DNA from: an uncultured Pelagibacteraceae bacterium
GTDB lineage: Bacteria; Pseudomonadota; Alphaproteobacteria; Pelagibacterales; Pelagibacteraceae
Direction of reading: 5' to 3'
Length of the DNA: 64,000 bases
Assembly: GCA_902528375.1 (NCBI GenBank)
Contig: CABZSS010000003.1
Location: 30,001-94,000, forward strand
The notes below the pieces were generated by a model, which did no database searches, was not told the origin of the DNA, and saw only the letters and a program-made list of their open reading frames with translations. Below, piece by piece: positions 21,009-30,084 of the stretch. The translations under genes were made by a program, and so were the position numbers. How positions within the stretch are numbered: the first letter of the stretch is position 1; every line of letters begins with the position of its first letter.

Positions 21009-21755
21009 TTAATCTTTTTTATATTCCATTATTTTTTTAATTTCCATAAAATCATCTATTGTATCAACGCCTATTGGAGAATTTTGTGTATACATAACAT
21101 CAATCGGTATACCATTTTCCAAAGCACGTAGCTGTTCCAATCTAAATTTTTTTTCATTTTCTGTCTGTTTTAAATTGATAAATTTCTTTAAAGTTGAGAT
21201 TTCGTATTGATAAATTCCAATATGGTGATAAGTAATTTTTTCGTCAAAATCTTCTGCATTTCTAAAAAAAGCTAAAGCTGGCGAATAATTATTTTTTCGA
21301 AAAATTTCATTTACGGAGACTTTTACAATATTCTTGTTACTAAATATTTTTTTATCCTTAATATCTGTGCAAAGCGTACCAATTTTTGAATTTAGTTTTC
21401 TAACGTTTTTATCAAGATTAATTATATCGTCTGTCGATATTTGAGGTTCGTCTCCCTGTAAATTAATAACATATTTGATATTTTCTATGCCTTTAATTTT
21501 TTCTACTGCCTCAAAAATCCTGTCAGTACCTGTTTGATGATTTTTACTGGTCATTATCGAATTACCACCATTTTTTTCAATTTCAGTCTGAATTTCAGCA
21601 TCCTCTGTTGCAACATAAACTTTGCCCAAATTCGTCGCCTTAGCTTTGTTGTATACGTGCTGAATAATGCTTATTCCATTTATTTTTAGTAAAGGTTTTC
21701 CAGGAAGCCTTGATGCGCTCATTCTAGAAGGTATCAAGATAATTGTGTTATTCAT
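21009..21755 (-). CDS. kdsB: 3-deoxy-manno-octulosonate cytidylyltransferase
   Basis: Activates Kdo as CMP-Kdo for lipid A-core assembly. The 248-residue protein starts IILIPSRMSASRLPGKPLLKI, the nucleotide-binding signature of the family. It carries NLQGDEPQI near residue 98 and HIGIYQY near 176. Together with kdsD, lptB and lptC in this window it indicates a Kdo-containing lipopolysaccharide. It starts the leftward run kdsB-pheA-ffs-dnaX-ybaB-recR. Confidence 0.95.
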   Translation of the reverse strand: MNNTIILIPSRMSASRLPGKPLLKINGISIIQHVYNKAKATNLGKVYVATEDAEIQTEIEKNGGNSIMTSKNHQTGTDRIFEAVEKIKGIENIKYVINLQGDEPQISTDDIINLDKNVRKLNSKIGTLCTDIKDKKIFSNKNIVKVSVNEIFRKNNYSPALAFFRNAEDFDEKITYHHIGIYQYEISTLKKFINLKQTENEKKFRLEQLRALENGIPIDVMYTQNSPIGVDTIDDFMEIKKIMEYKKD

Positions 21756-21767
21756 TTTAAAGTTTAA

Positions 21768-21784
21768 TGCGTCTTACAGACGCA
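21768..21784. promoter_or_regulatory. GC-rich perfect palindrome between kdsB and cycM
   Basis: TGCGTCT-TAC-AGACGCA is a perfect 7-bp inverted repeat with a 3-nt centre, conspicuous in an AT-rich 90-nt region between divergent genes. It could be an operator, or an mRNA leader hairpin for either gene. On the plus strand it is followed by a T-rich stretch, so a terminator-like role in the cycM leader cannot be excluded. Confidence 0.4.
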
Positions 21785-21845
21785 AATAATTTTTTAATTA
21801 GTTTATTTTAATATTAACATGTTATATGAGTTCTTTAGAAAAATA

Positions 21846-22385
21846 ATGGATTCTTTTGAAATAAATAAAATAGTTGCAGCTGTATTGTTGGTTGCGCTCT
21901 TGGTTATTGGTATTGGAAAAATCTCAAACTTATTGTTCAATGTAGAAAAGCCAGAGGTTTCTGGTTATAAAGTTGAGGTATCTGAAGAAGTTTCAAAAAA
22001 ATCTGTGGCTCAAAAAGAGGAAAGTGTCGAAGTTGATATATCAGCTTTAATGGCCCAAGCTGATCTAGCGCATGGCGAAAAAATCTTTAAAAAATGTTCA
22101 GCATGTCACTCGATACAAGCAGGTGGGGGAAACAAAATTGGACCAGCTTTATACAATGTTGTGGGAAGAAAAGTTGCTGCAGTCGAAGATTACAAATATT
22201 CAAAAGCACTTGTTGCTTATACAAAAAATTGGACTTTTGAAGAATTGAATGGTTATTTAATCAAACCTCAAACTTGGATAAAAGGTACGAAAATGGCATT
22301 CGCTGGTTTAAGAAAAGAGAAAGATAGAGCATCAGTTATTTTATACTTAAACAAAAATTCGGATAGCCCTTTACCGTTACCTTAA
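21846..22385 (+). CDS. cycM: Membrane-anchored class I cytochrome c (CycM type)
   Basis: Electron carrier held in the inner membrane, likely linking the bc1 complex to a terminal oxidase. The start giving MDSFEINKIVAAVL matches the family better than the ATG 9 codons upstream. Residues about 10-30 form the membrane anchor, then an acidic linker, then a cytochrome c domain with heme motif CSACH and a methionine ligand in KGTKMAFAG. It is divergent from kdsB, the usual alphaproteobacterial context, and overlaps the argF end by 9 nt. Confidence 0.92.
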   Translation: MDSFEINKIVAAVLLVALLVIGIGKISNLLFNVEKPEVSGYKVEVSEEVSKKSVAQKEESVEVDISALMAQADLAHGEKIFKKCSACHSIQAGGGNKIGPALYNVVGRKVAAVEDYKYSKALVAYTKNWTFEELNGYLIKPQTWIKGTKMAFAGLRKEKDRASVILYLNKNSDSPLPLP

Positions 22386-23306
22386 TTTTCCAAAACAGTA
22401 TAATAAAATACTTTTTTGAACATGAACTCTATTAAGTGCTTGTTGCCAGACATATGAATTTTTACTTAAAAAAACGTCTTCCGAAACTTCATTTCCTCTA
22501 GGCAGACAATGTAAAAATATATAATCCTTTTTTGCCAATCTAACTAACTTTTTATCTATTTTAAAATTTTTAAACGCATAGATCTTTTTTTTCTTATTCA
22601 CTTTATCGTTGAGTGAAATTACCTTATCTGAAAATATTACATCAGCACCAGAAACTGCTTTTCTTGGATCATTATAAATATAAATTTTCTTATTATTTTT
22701 TTTAACCCAGTTTTTGACTTCTTTTCCAGGTTCAAATTTTTTTGGGCAGCCAATGCTTAGCTTAAATGAAAATTTTACAGAAGCGGCTATTAAGCTATTT
22801 AAAACATTATTTGAATCACCAATCCAACAAATGTTCAATTTTGAAATAGGTTTTTTTTTAATCTCTTCAACTGTGAAAATATCAGACAATACTTGTGTAG
22901 GATGGGATAAAGGGCTTAAACCATTTATTATAGGTATTGATAAATATTTTTTGAAGTCCTCCATTTTTTTTTCGCTATCAGTTCTCAGCATAAAACCATC
23001 TCCATAAGTAGAGAGAACTTTAGCCGTATCAGTAACACTTTCTCCTCCTTGGCCTAAATGCAGCTCATTAGATCTTAATGTTAAAGTTCCTCCTCCCAAC
23101 TGTTTAATTGCCAAATAAAAACTTATTCTTGTTCTTGAACTTGGTTTTTCAAACATTTGTATCAATATTTTTCCTTTAAGCGGAGATCCTTTGTCAACTT
23201 CAAGAGTGCTAAGTTTTTTTCTTAATCTTTTTCTGTTTTGAGCATCAACGATAATCTTTCTAAGATCTTTTGAAGATATATCTTTTAAATTTATAAAATG
23301 TTTCAT
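22377..23306 (-). CDS. argF: Ornithine carbamoyltransferase
   Basis: Forms citrulline from ornithine and carbamoyl phosphate. The 309-residue protein has the carbamoyl-phosphate motif FEKPSSRTR near 53-61, the PLSHPTQVLSD segment, and the ornithine-site HCLPRG near 267. It is 4 nt downstream of argD on the same strand, forming an argD-argF pair typical of alphaproteobacteria. Confidence 0.96.
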   Translation of the reverse strand: MKHFINLKDISSKDLRKIIVDAQNRKRLRKKLSTLEVDKGSPLKGKILIQMFEKPSSRTRISFYLAIKQLGGGTLTLRSNELHLGQGGESVTDTAKVLSTYGDGFMLRTDSEKKMEDFKKYLSIPIINGLSPLSHPTQVLSDIFTVEEIKKKPISKLNICWIGDSNNVLNSLIAASVKFSFKLSIGCPKKFEPGKEVKNWVKKNNKKIYIYNDPRKAVSGADVIFSDKVISLNDKVNKKKKIYAFKNFKIDKKLVRLAKKDYIFLHCLPRGNEVSEDVFLSKNSYVWQQALNRVHVQKSILLYCFGKLR

Positions 23307-23310
23307 TGAA

Positions 23311-24473
23311 TTAATATTCTGAGCAAACTTTATTAATAACTTTTAATGCAATATCGATTTCACTCTTCTTTACATTTAAAGGTGGTAAAATACGAATAAC
23401 ATTTTCAGCTGCTTTTATAGTCAATAGTTTGTTTTCCATTAGTTTTTTTATGAATAAAGTCTGATCTTTATGTAATTGAATACCTATTAACAAACCTTTT
23501 CCTCTAATTTGATTAATTACATTTGGATATTTATCTTTTATATCATTTAAATTTTCTAAAAAATATTTTGATAAATTTTTGACATTATTCAAAAATTTTT
23601 TATTTGAAATTATATCCATTACTTCATTTCCAACAGACATAGCCAAGGGATTGCCTCCAAATGTAGATCCGTGGGTTCCAGGCACCATTGCTTTACTGAC
23701 CTTCTTATTCATCAACACTGCTCCAATAGGAAACCCACCCCCAATTCCTTTTGCAATAGGCACAATATCTGGTTTTACTTTTGAGCTTTCAAAAGCAAAA
23801 AAATCTCCTGATCTTCCAATGCCACATTGAACTTCATCAAGTATAAGTAATATTTTTTTCTTGTTACATAACTTTCTCAAATCTCTTAAACACCAATCAG
23901 GTATTACTTTTATTCCACCTTCACCCATAATTGTCTCAACCATAATAGCAGCAGTATTTTTTGATATTCTTTTTTTTAAAGAGTTATGGTCCCCAAAAGT
24001 AAAATGATCGAAACCACTTACTCTTGGGCCAAAACCTTCCGTCATTTTTTTTGATCCACTAGCAAAAATTGCAGCTATAGTCCGACCGTGAAATGAATTT
24101 TTTACACAAAGTATTCTATTTTTTTTGGTTTTCCTATTGAGTAAAAGTATCTTCTTGCCACTTTTATAGCAACCTCTGTTGCTTCAGTTCCAGAATTTTG
24201 AAATATCACTGAGTCTGCAAAGGTTTTTTTGGCCAATTTTTTTGCTAACATCTCTCCCTCTGGAATTGTGAAAGCATTTGAAACGTGCCAAACTTTTTTC
24301 GCTTGTTTATATAGTGCCTTTACTAATCTTGGATTTGCATGACCTAAACTATTGACCGCAATTCCGGAGCAAAAATCTAAATATTTCTTTCCATTTTTGG
24401 TAATTAGATAGCTTCCAATACCCTTTTTAAAAGAAATTTGTTTTCTATTATAATTATTTGCTAAAAATGTCAT
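23311..24473 (-). CDS. argD: Acetylornithine aminotransferase, reading frame broken at an A8 tract
   Basis: PLP enzyme making N-acetylornithine. The N-terminal piece (24102-24473) and the C-terminal piece (read from about 24118 down to 23311) are one gene in two frames. At 24119-24126 the coding strand has A8. Slipping back one base continues as N-R-I-L-C-V-K-N-S-F-H-G-R-T, the conserved FHGRT block, and on to LDEVQCG and the PLP-lysine region PIAKGIGGG. The tract contains an in-register A-AAA-AAA heptamer. It may be a sequencing error, a real mutation, or a site rescued by polymerase or ribosome slippage. All conserved regions are otherwise intact. Confidence 0.85.
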
Positions 24474-25286
24474 TTAGTTTCTAATTTTGTATCCTTTTTT
24501 ATAAAGGAGAAATGATATGAACCATATAATCAAACTAAACAAAAATAAATATATAAGACCAAATTTTATTGAACCATCACTACTTCCGATAAAAGAAAAT
24601 CTCAAACCGTCAATTATATGAAAAAATGGATTTAAAAAACTTATTTTTTGTAAAATTTCAGGAAGTCTATCAATTGAGTAAAAAGTACCCGACAAAAAGG
24701 ACATTGGAACAATAATGAAGTTGGTTACAGTTGCCATATTCTCCCATTTATCAGACCACATACCTGCTATAAACCCCATTGCTCCCATAGAAAAAGATGA
24801 CAAAAATAAGAAAACTGCAAAATAAAGAAAGTTTTCAAGACGGATTTCTATAAAAATACTGAATACTAAGATCGATAAAAAACTTATTAAAATAGACCTC
24901 GTAATTGAGGCGAAAATTACAGCGAGAGTTACTTCGAGTGCTGAAAGAGGGCTTCCTACCAAATCCACAATATTTCCCATCATTTTTCCTGATAGTATTG
25001 AGGATGATGAATGTGCAAAAGATTGTTGGATTATTTGCATGCTAATTAATCCAGGTGCTAAAAATTCGATAAAAGGAACTCCAAGAACTACTCCCCTATT
25101 TTCACCTATTGCAAGGGAAATGACCATTAAAAACAAAACTGCAGTAACTACAGGTCCTAAAATTGTTTGACCAGATACAATTAAAAAACGAAGTGTCTCT
25201 TTTTTGTATAAAGAGTAAAAGCCTATCCAGTTAATAAAACTAAATCGTCGTACTCCAATTTTGTATTTTTTATTAAGTTCAACCAT
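24474..25286 (-). CDS. ABC-2 type transporter permease
   Basis: A 270-residue integral membrane protein with six hydrophobic segments and the ABC2 membrane signature FLAPGLISMQIIQQSFAHSS near 90-109. The pattern resembles YadH-like and polysaccharide/drug exporter permeases. The substrate cannot be told. Its ATPase partner is not adjacent: the neighbours are argD, abutting at its stop, and divergent gcrA. The only ABC ATPase in the window is the LptB-like gene at 29302, which belongs to another system. Confidence 0.88.
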   Translation of the reverse strand: MVELNKKYKIGVRRFSFINWIGFYSLYKKETLRFLIVSGQTILGPVVTAVLFLMVISLAIGENRGVVLGVPFIEFLAPGLISMQIIQQSFAHSSSSILSGKMMGNIVDLVGSPLSALEVTLAVIFASITRSILISFLSILVFSIFIEIRLENFLYFAVFLFLSSFSMGAMGFIAGMWSDKWENMATVTNFIIVPMSFLSGTFYSIDRLPEILQKISFLNPFFHIIDGLRFSFIGSSDGSIKFGLIYLFLFSLIIWFISFLLYKKGYKIRN

Positions 25287-25407
25287 AAGTATTTATAATT
25301 TTCTTTTTAAAAAATTGTTAAGAAATTAAAGAAAGTGCTTGTTTTAATTAGCATAATATGGATTACTATATATAGTATTTTAAGTTTAATATTAACTAAA
25401 TATTGTA

Positions 25408-25908
25408 ATGAGTTGGACACCTGAAAAAGTAGAAAAACTTAAGGAATTATGGGGAAAAGGAAACACAGCAAGTGAAATTGCTCAGATACTTGGGGGTGTA
25501 ACCAGGAATGCTGTTATTGGAAAAGCTCATAGATTAAATTTATCAGGTAAAATTCAAACAAAAAAAAGTTCATCTTTAGCAACTAGCAATAATGTCAGTG
25601 AAAATAAAATTTCTCGCAAAAATTTAAGAAGAGGAAAGTTCAAATCTTTAATTATTGACAAAGATTTTGAACCTGAAAATCCTAAGCAACTTGAAGAGCT
25701 TGATGAAAATTCATGCAAATGGCCAATTGGACATCCCAATGAGGATAATTTTTACTTTTGTGGTAGAACTTCATTAAAAGATTTTTCATATTGTAAACTT
25801 CACTTATTATATGCTTTCCAGCCAAAAAATAGAAAAGAAGACGTTTTGGATAAAGACAAAGATAATGAAGTGCCAAGATTTATTAAAAGAAAGATAAAGT
25901 CAGCTTAA
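25408..25908 (+). CDS. gcrA: GcrA family cell cycle regulator
   Basis: Sigma-70-associated transcription regulator which in Caulobacter acts at promoters with methylated GANTC. The 166-residue protein begins with the family signature MSWTPEKVEKLKELW and the HTH-like stretch ASEIAQILGGVTRNAVIGKAHRL. It ends with a conserved cysteine-bearing domain (CKWPIG... FCG... YCKLH). Upstream, ACTATATATAGT at 25371-25382 is a 12-bp palindrome. I saw no GANTC site in the immediate upstream region. Confidence 0.93.
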   Translation: MSWTPEKVEKLKELWGKGNTASEIAQILGGVTRNAVIGKAHRLNLSGKIQTKKSSSLATSNNVSENKISRKNLRRGKFKSLIIDKDFEPENPKQLEELDENSCKWPIGHPNEDNFYFCGRTSLKDFSYCKLHLLYAFQPKNRKEDVLDKDKDNEVPRFIKRKIKSA

Positions 25909-25909
25909 A

Positions 25910-26161
25910 TTATTCGCCTAATATTTTCTTTTTAGCTGCAATAAACTCCTCATCACTCAGAATTTTTTTTTCGTGTAATTCTTTTAATTCATTAAGTTTT
26001 TTTATTAGGTCTTCTTGATTATCTAAACTGGTCTGATCAGAATTCTCTAAATCTTTATTAGCTTTTTTTGCTTCCATGCCAGTATTTATAGCTCTAAAAG
26101 CAAGATATAAAACAAAGCAAAAAATTAGACCGATTATAGTATAAACAATAGATATTATCAT
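25910..26161 (-). CDS. Small membrane protein with SHOCT domain
   Basis: An 83-residue protein with one N-terminal membrane segment (about 3-23), a charged linker, and a C-terminal SHOCT motif (LNELKELHEKKILSDEEFIAAKKKILGE, cited by its key residues L..L..G/I..EEF..KK..L). SHOCT modules often mediate oligomerisation of membrane proteins. It lies 9 nt downstream of the NDUFA9-like gene on the same strand, so the two may be cotranscribed. Function is unknown. Confidence 0.8.
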   Translation of the reverse strand: MIISIVYTIIGLIFCFVLYLAFRAINTGMEAKKANKDLENSDQTSLDNQEDLIKKLNELKELHEKKILSDEEFIAAKKKILGE

Positions 26162-26170
26162 AAAGTTAAT

Positions 26171-27118
26171 CTAACCTTTTTTAGAATATTCTCCTTCATT
26201 TTTCCACATATAAGAATATTCATTTACTACCTCTTCAAATCTCGATGAGCAATTAAATTTAAAGTCATTATTGTTTTTGTATTTGCCGGATAGAACATTA
26301 TCATATTTCAATAATCTAAGCTGATCATTTGTGATGAGTGGTTTAGGCAATAGCTCGAAGATATGTGCAGTCATTCTTGCAAGTGAAATTGGCATTGGTA
26401 GCAATAACCTTTTTTTTTCAATTAAAGAAAGGAGTTTTTCTAAAATTTCCTTAAAAGACATTTCCTCTGGTCCAGCGAATTCAATTATGTTTTCCTTAAT
26501 ATCATCATTTATGATTTTAGTAATAGAATTTGTCAAATCTGAACAAAAAATAGGTCTAAACTTTGTTTTACCATTATAGTAAATTGGAAAAATAGGCAAT
26601 AATCCCAGCAAAGTCATTAATTGGGTAGTAAAATTATCATCGACCGAATATACTATTGAGGGTCTTACAATTACAGCCCTATTAAAATTATTTAGAATTT
26701 CTTCTTCACCTTTTAATTTACTCTGAGCATAAATTGAGTCTTTTGCATTTTCAATACCGAGAGCAGATAAGTGTACAAATTTCTCTAGTTTATAGGTCGA
26801 TGCATACCTTGAAATCATTTTTGGAAATTCGACATGTATATTATTAAAATTATTTTTACCTTTTTCAAATAATATACCAACCAAGTTCACACATAAATCA
26901 GCATTGTTAAACAATTGTTCAATCAGTTCATGATCAAAAATACTTCCCTCGACTATTTCAAGATATCCTGGGTTGGCTTGAGTTTTAAGAATATAGCCTT
27001 TTTGATGAATATTTCTTGTTAATGCTGTTACTTTAATATTATTTTTGGTTAAACTCCTAATCAAATTTCTACCGATTTGACCAGAAGCGCCAAAAATTAG
27101 ACAATTTTTTGGTTTCAT
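26171..27118 (-). CDS. NDUFA9-like NAD(P)-binding protein (complex I-associated SDR family)
   Basis: A 315-residue atypical short-chain dehydrogenase with an N-terminal dinucleotide motif GASGQIGRNL (9-18) and the HLSALG...YAQSK stretch near 117-135. The sequence fits the group related to eukaryotic complex I subunit NDUFA9, common in alphaproteobacteria. The catalytic YxxxK is present as YAQSK. A role in complex I stability or quinone/lipid metabolism is inferred from the family. It is divergent from the RNase D-like gene. Confidence 0.85.
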   Translation of the reverse strand: MKPKNCLIFGASGQIGRNLIRSLTKNNIKVTALTRNIHQKGYILKTQANPGYLEIVEGSIFDHELIEQLFNNADLCVNLVGILFEKGKNNFNNIHVEFPKMISRYASTYKLEKFVHLSALGIENAKDSIYAQSKLKGEEEILNNFNRAVIVRPSIVYSVDDNFTTQLMTLLGLLPIFPIYYNGKTKFRPIFCSDLTNSITKIINDDIKENIIEFAGPEEMSFKEILEKLLSLIEKKRLLLPMPISLARMTAHIFELLPKPLITNDQLRLLKYDNVLSGKYKNNNDFKFNCSSRFEEVVNEYSYMWKNEGEYSKKG

Positions 27119-27138
27119 ATATAAATAATCACAAGTTT

Positions 27139-27744
27139 ATGGATATAAAAGTTCACAAAATAGATTTACCAGAAGATATTAAAGTTGGCAATAGCATCGC
27201 AGTAGATTGTGAATTTATGGGGTTAAATTTTCAAAGGGATAAATTATGTTTAGTTCAAATTTCATCAGGAAATTCTGATGCTCATATAATTCAACTTGAT
27301 AGAGGTGATTATAAAGCTCCTGTTTTAAAAAAAATATTATCTGATAAGTCTATAAAGAAAATTTTTCATTTTGCACGGGCTGATCTAACTTTTATCAAGA
27401 AGTATCTTTCTATTGATGTGAATAATATTGAAGATACTAAACTTCAATCAAAATTAGCAAGATCATACACTGATAAGCATGGTTTAAAAGATTTGATAAA
27501 AGAATTTGTTGGTATTGATATAAGCAAACAATATCAGAGTTCTGATTTTGGAGGTGAACTATCTCAAGCTCAAATTAAATATTGTGCTAATGATGTTTTG
27601 TACTTACATAAAATTAATGATGCGCTTACAAAAATTCTTAAAAGAGAAAAAAGATACCATTTATATGAAGATTGTTTAAAGTTTATTAATACTAGAGTAA
27701 ATTTAGATTTAGCATCATTTTCGGATGATATTTGGTCACATTAA
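27139..27744 (+). CDS. RNase D-like 3'-5' exonuclease
   Basis: A 201-residue DEDD-family exonuclease with only the catalytic domain. Motif I is VDCEFMGL (D and E), motif II lies in FHFARADL, and motif III includes the YCANDVLYL tyrosine and aspartate. It lacks the HRDC domains of full-length RNase D, as is usual for this short alphaproteobacterial form that acts on tRNA or other RNA 3' ends. The start MDIKVHKIDL is preferred to one ten codons upstream. Its stop overlaps the kdsD start (TAATG). Confidence 0.88.
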   Translation: MDIKVHKIDLPEDIKVGNSIAVDCEFMGLNFQRDKLCLVQISSGNSDAHIIQLDRGDYKAPVLKKILSDKSIKKIFHFARADLTFIKKYLSIDVNNIEDTKLQSKLARSYTDKHGLKDLIKEFVGIDISKQYQSSDFGGELSQAQIKYCANDVLYLHKINDALTKILKREKRYHLYEDCLKFINTRVNLDLASFSDDIWSH

Positions 27745-28724
27745 TGAAAAAAGATATTTATAAAAAGATCGCGAAGGATGTTATAAATGCTGAGATAATC
27801 TCATTAAATAAATTAAAGAATTCATTAGATTTAAATTTTAAAAAAGCTGTAGAAAAAATACTAAATTGCAAAAAAGGAAAGGTTATTTTGTCTGGAGTTG
27901 GTAAGTCAGGTATCATTGCAAAGAAAATTGCATCTACTTTAGCATCAGTTGGCACTCCGTCCTTTTTTGTAGATGCTAGCGCTTGCTCTCATGGAGACCT
28001 TGGACAAATAAGTTCAAATGATGTTTTGATATTGATAAGTAATAGTGGTGAGTCAATTGAATTGAAAAATATAATACAGTTTGCAAACAGGAATAAAAAT
28101 ATCACTTTAATTGGTATAGTTTCAAAAAAAAATTCATTACTGTATAAAGCATCAGATATTAAAATTTTAACACCTGAGGTAAAGGAAGCTGGCCCAGGAG
28201 GTATAGTGCCTACTTCCTCGACAATTGTTCAGCTAGCTATTGGTGATGCAATCGCGATAGCTACTATGAAACAAAAAAGATTTGGTCAAAAAGATTTCAA
28301 AAAATTTCATCCGTCAGGTAGCTTAGGATTGAAACTGCAATCAGTAGAGGACTTAATGTTAACTGGTAAAAAAATACCATTTATAAGTGAAAACTCAAAT
28401 ATGAAAAACGCCTTAAAATTTATCACCCAAAAAAAACTTGGAGTCCTTGTTGCGAGGAATAATAAGAAAAAAACTACTGGGATTATTACTGATGGACAAA
28501 TCAGACGTAAAAGTGAAAAAAAAGAGAGTCTACAGCAGTTAAAAGTTAAAGATATTATGACAAAAAATCCAATTTCAATAAATGCTGATAACTTAGCAGC
28601 TAAAGCTTTATCTTTAATGAACTCAAAGAGAATTACTTTTTTATGCGTTCATAAAAAAAATCAAAAAAATAAAACAATCGGAGTAGTTCATATTCACAAT
28701 ATTTTAGAGAATAATATTCGATAA
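27744..28724 (+). CDS. kdsD: Arabinose-5-phosphate isomerase (KpsF/KdsD family)
   Basis: Converts ribulose 5-phosphate to arabinose 5-phosphate, the first step to Kdo. The 326-residue protein has an N-terminal SIS domain (about 35-170), with SGVGKSGIIAKKIASTLASVGTP cited by its GVGKSG core, then two CBS domains (about 200-325). It is followed directly by lptC, lptB and aroA. The kdsD-lptC-lptB order is the standard LPS-export neighbourhood. Confidence 0.94.
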   Translation: MKKDIYKKIAKDVINAEIISLNKLKNSLDLNFKKAVEKILNCKKGKVILSGVGKSGIIAKKIASTLASVGTPSFFVDASACSHGDLGQISSNDVLILISNSGESIELKNIIQFANRNKNITLIGIVSKKNSLLYKASDIKILTPEVKEAGPGGIVPTSSTIVQLAIGDAIAIATMKQKRFGQKDFKKFHPSGSLGLKLQSVEDLMLTGKKIPFISENSNMKNALKFITQKKLGVLVARNNKKKTTGIITDGQIRRKSEKKESLQQLKVKDIMTKNPISINADNLAAKALSLMNSKRITFLCVHKKNQKNKTIGVVHIHNILENNIR

Positions 28725-29315
28725 ATGACAAGAAAGATTATTTTTCAATTAATTTTGTTACTTATATTAGCTGTAATAACTCTTTTGTTATTTTTTAAAT
28801 ATTTTAAAAAAACAAATGTTGAAGTTGATTTAAGGGGTAATATTGAACAACCTTTCAATACTAGTGAAAGTCTAATAGAAGATTTAAAATACTTCTCAAC
28901 TGATAAGGAGGGAAATGAATATAAAATAGAAGCCCAAAAAGGAAACATAGACAAAGATAATCCAGATATAATTTATTTAGAAAATGTAATTGCAATTATT
29001 TCATTAAAAAACTCCGACCGTATATCGATTAAATCAAATTTTGCTAAGTATAATTCGAAAAATTTTGATACTTTATTCAATGATTCAGTTACAGTTGATT
29101 ATGGAGATCATTTTTTAAGTAGTAATTTCTTAGATTTATCTTTTGAAAATAATTTAGTTTCTATATATGATAACGTTCAATATCAAAGTGGATTTTCTTC
29201 ATTAAGTGCTGATAGAGCCGAGATAGATATTTTGAATAAAAAAACAAAAATTTTTATGGAAAAACCTGGAAAAAAAGTTTTAATAAATAATATATCAAAA
29301 AATGGCAATAATTAA
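28725..29315 (+). CDS. lptC: LPS export bitopic protein LptC
   Basis: Bitopic inner-membrane protein that passes lipopolysaccharide from LptBFG to the periplasmic bridge. The 196-residue product has one N-terminal membrane segment (about 6-24) and a beta-rich periplasmic domain. Identification rests on size, topology, a weak LptC-like pattern (LENVIAIISLKNSDRISIKSNFAKY) and position between kdsD and lptB. It overlaps lptB by 14 nt. No lptA gene lies between lptC and lptB. Confidence 0.85.
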   Translation: MTRKIIFQLILLLILAVITLLLFFKYFKKTNVEVDLRGNIEQPFNTSESLIEDLKYFSTDKEGNEYKIEAQKGNIDKDNPDIIYLENVIAIISLKNSDRISIKSNFAKYNSKNFDTLFNDSVTVDYGDHFLSSNFLDLSFENNLVSIYDNVQYQSGFSSLSADRAEIDILNKKTKIFMEKPGKKVLINNISKNGNN

Positions 29316-30078
29316 AAAATTCAGAATTAAAAGCTTTAAACAAAAAAAACCAGTTTTGAAATTAGAAAATATTTCATTATCCTTTGGGAATAGACAGATT
29401 TTGGAAAATATAAACTTTGAAATTAATAGAGGGGAAATCTTTGGTATGCTTGGGCCGAATGGAGTAGGAAAATCAACAATTTTTAATTTGATAACAGGGC
29501 TAATTTCACCTGAAAAAGGTTCAATTTTTATTGGGGAAGAAAAAGTAAATGATTTTCCAATATTTCTTAGAACTACCAAGTTTAAAATTGGTTATGTTCC
29601 TCAATATGGGGGTTATTTTTACGATTTAACTTTATTTGAAAATCTTAAAGCAGTAGGTGAAATTCTTATTACAAATGCAAGGGATAGAATTGAAAAAATA
29701 AATTATTTAACCTCTAAATTTGACCTTGAATCAATTCGAGACATTAAAGCGAAATTTTTATCAGGTGGGCAAAAAAAAAAATTAGTAATTGCTATGGCCC
29801 TCTTGGGTAACCCAGAGCTTCTTTTGCTTGATGAATGTTTTGCAGCTTTAGATGTAATGACAATTAAAATGTTGCAGCAAATTATAGTAAATCTTCAATC
29901 TGAAAATAGAATAACAATTTGCATCTGCGATCATCAAGCGAGAGATCTTTTGACTTGTGTAGATGTTGCGGTAGTTTTGTCAGGTGGAAAAGTAATTGCA
30001 AAAGGTACTCCTTCGGAACTTGTAAAAAATCCAAATGCTCAATCAGCTTATTTTGGTGACTCGTTTAAATTTAACTAA
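29302..30078 (+). CDS. lptB: LPS export ABC transporter ATP-binding protein LptB
   Basis: Cytoplasmic ATPase powering LPS extraction by LptFG. The 258-residue protein has Walker A GPNGVGKST (51-59), Q-loop YVPQYGG, ABC signature LSGGQKKK, Walker B LLLLDE and the switch histidine in CDHQARDLL, a combination fitting LptB. The usual signature LSGGERRR reads LSGGQKKK. A basic 15-residue N-terminal extension precedes the fold. It follows lptC with an overlap. Confidence 0.92.
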   Translation: MAIIKKFRIKSFKQKKPVLKLENISLSFGNRQILENINFEINRGEIFGMLGPNGVGKSTIFNLITGLISPEKGSIFIGEEKVNDFPIFLRTTKFKIGYVPQYGGYFYDLTLFENLKAVGEILITNARDRIEKINYLTSKFDLESIRDIKAKFLSGGQKKKLVIAMALLGNPELLLLDECFAALDVMTIKMLQQIIVNLQSENRITICICDHQARDLLTCVDVAVVLSGGKVIAKGTPSELVKNPNAQSAYFGDSFKFN

Positions 30079-30084
30079 GCATAA

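Noticed and set aside
23311-24473. Two separate aminotransferase genes
   Set aside because: The two pieces are the N- and C-terminal parts of one ArgD, joined exactly by a one-base shift at A8.
25371-25382. AT-only palindrome upstream of gcrA as an operator
   Set aside because: ACTATATATAGT is easily produced by chance in such AT-rich DNA; only mentioned with the gene.
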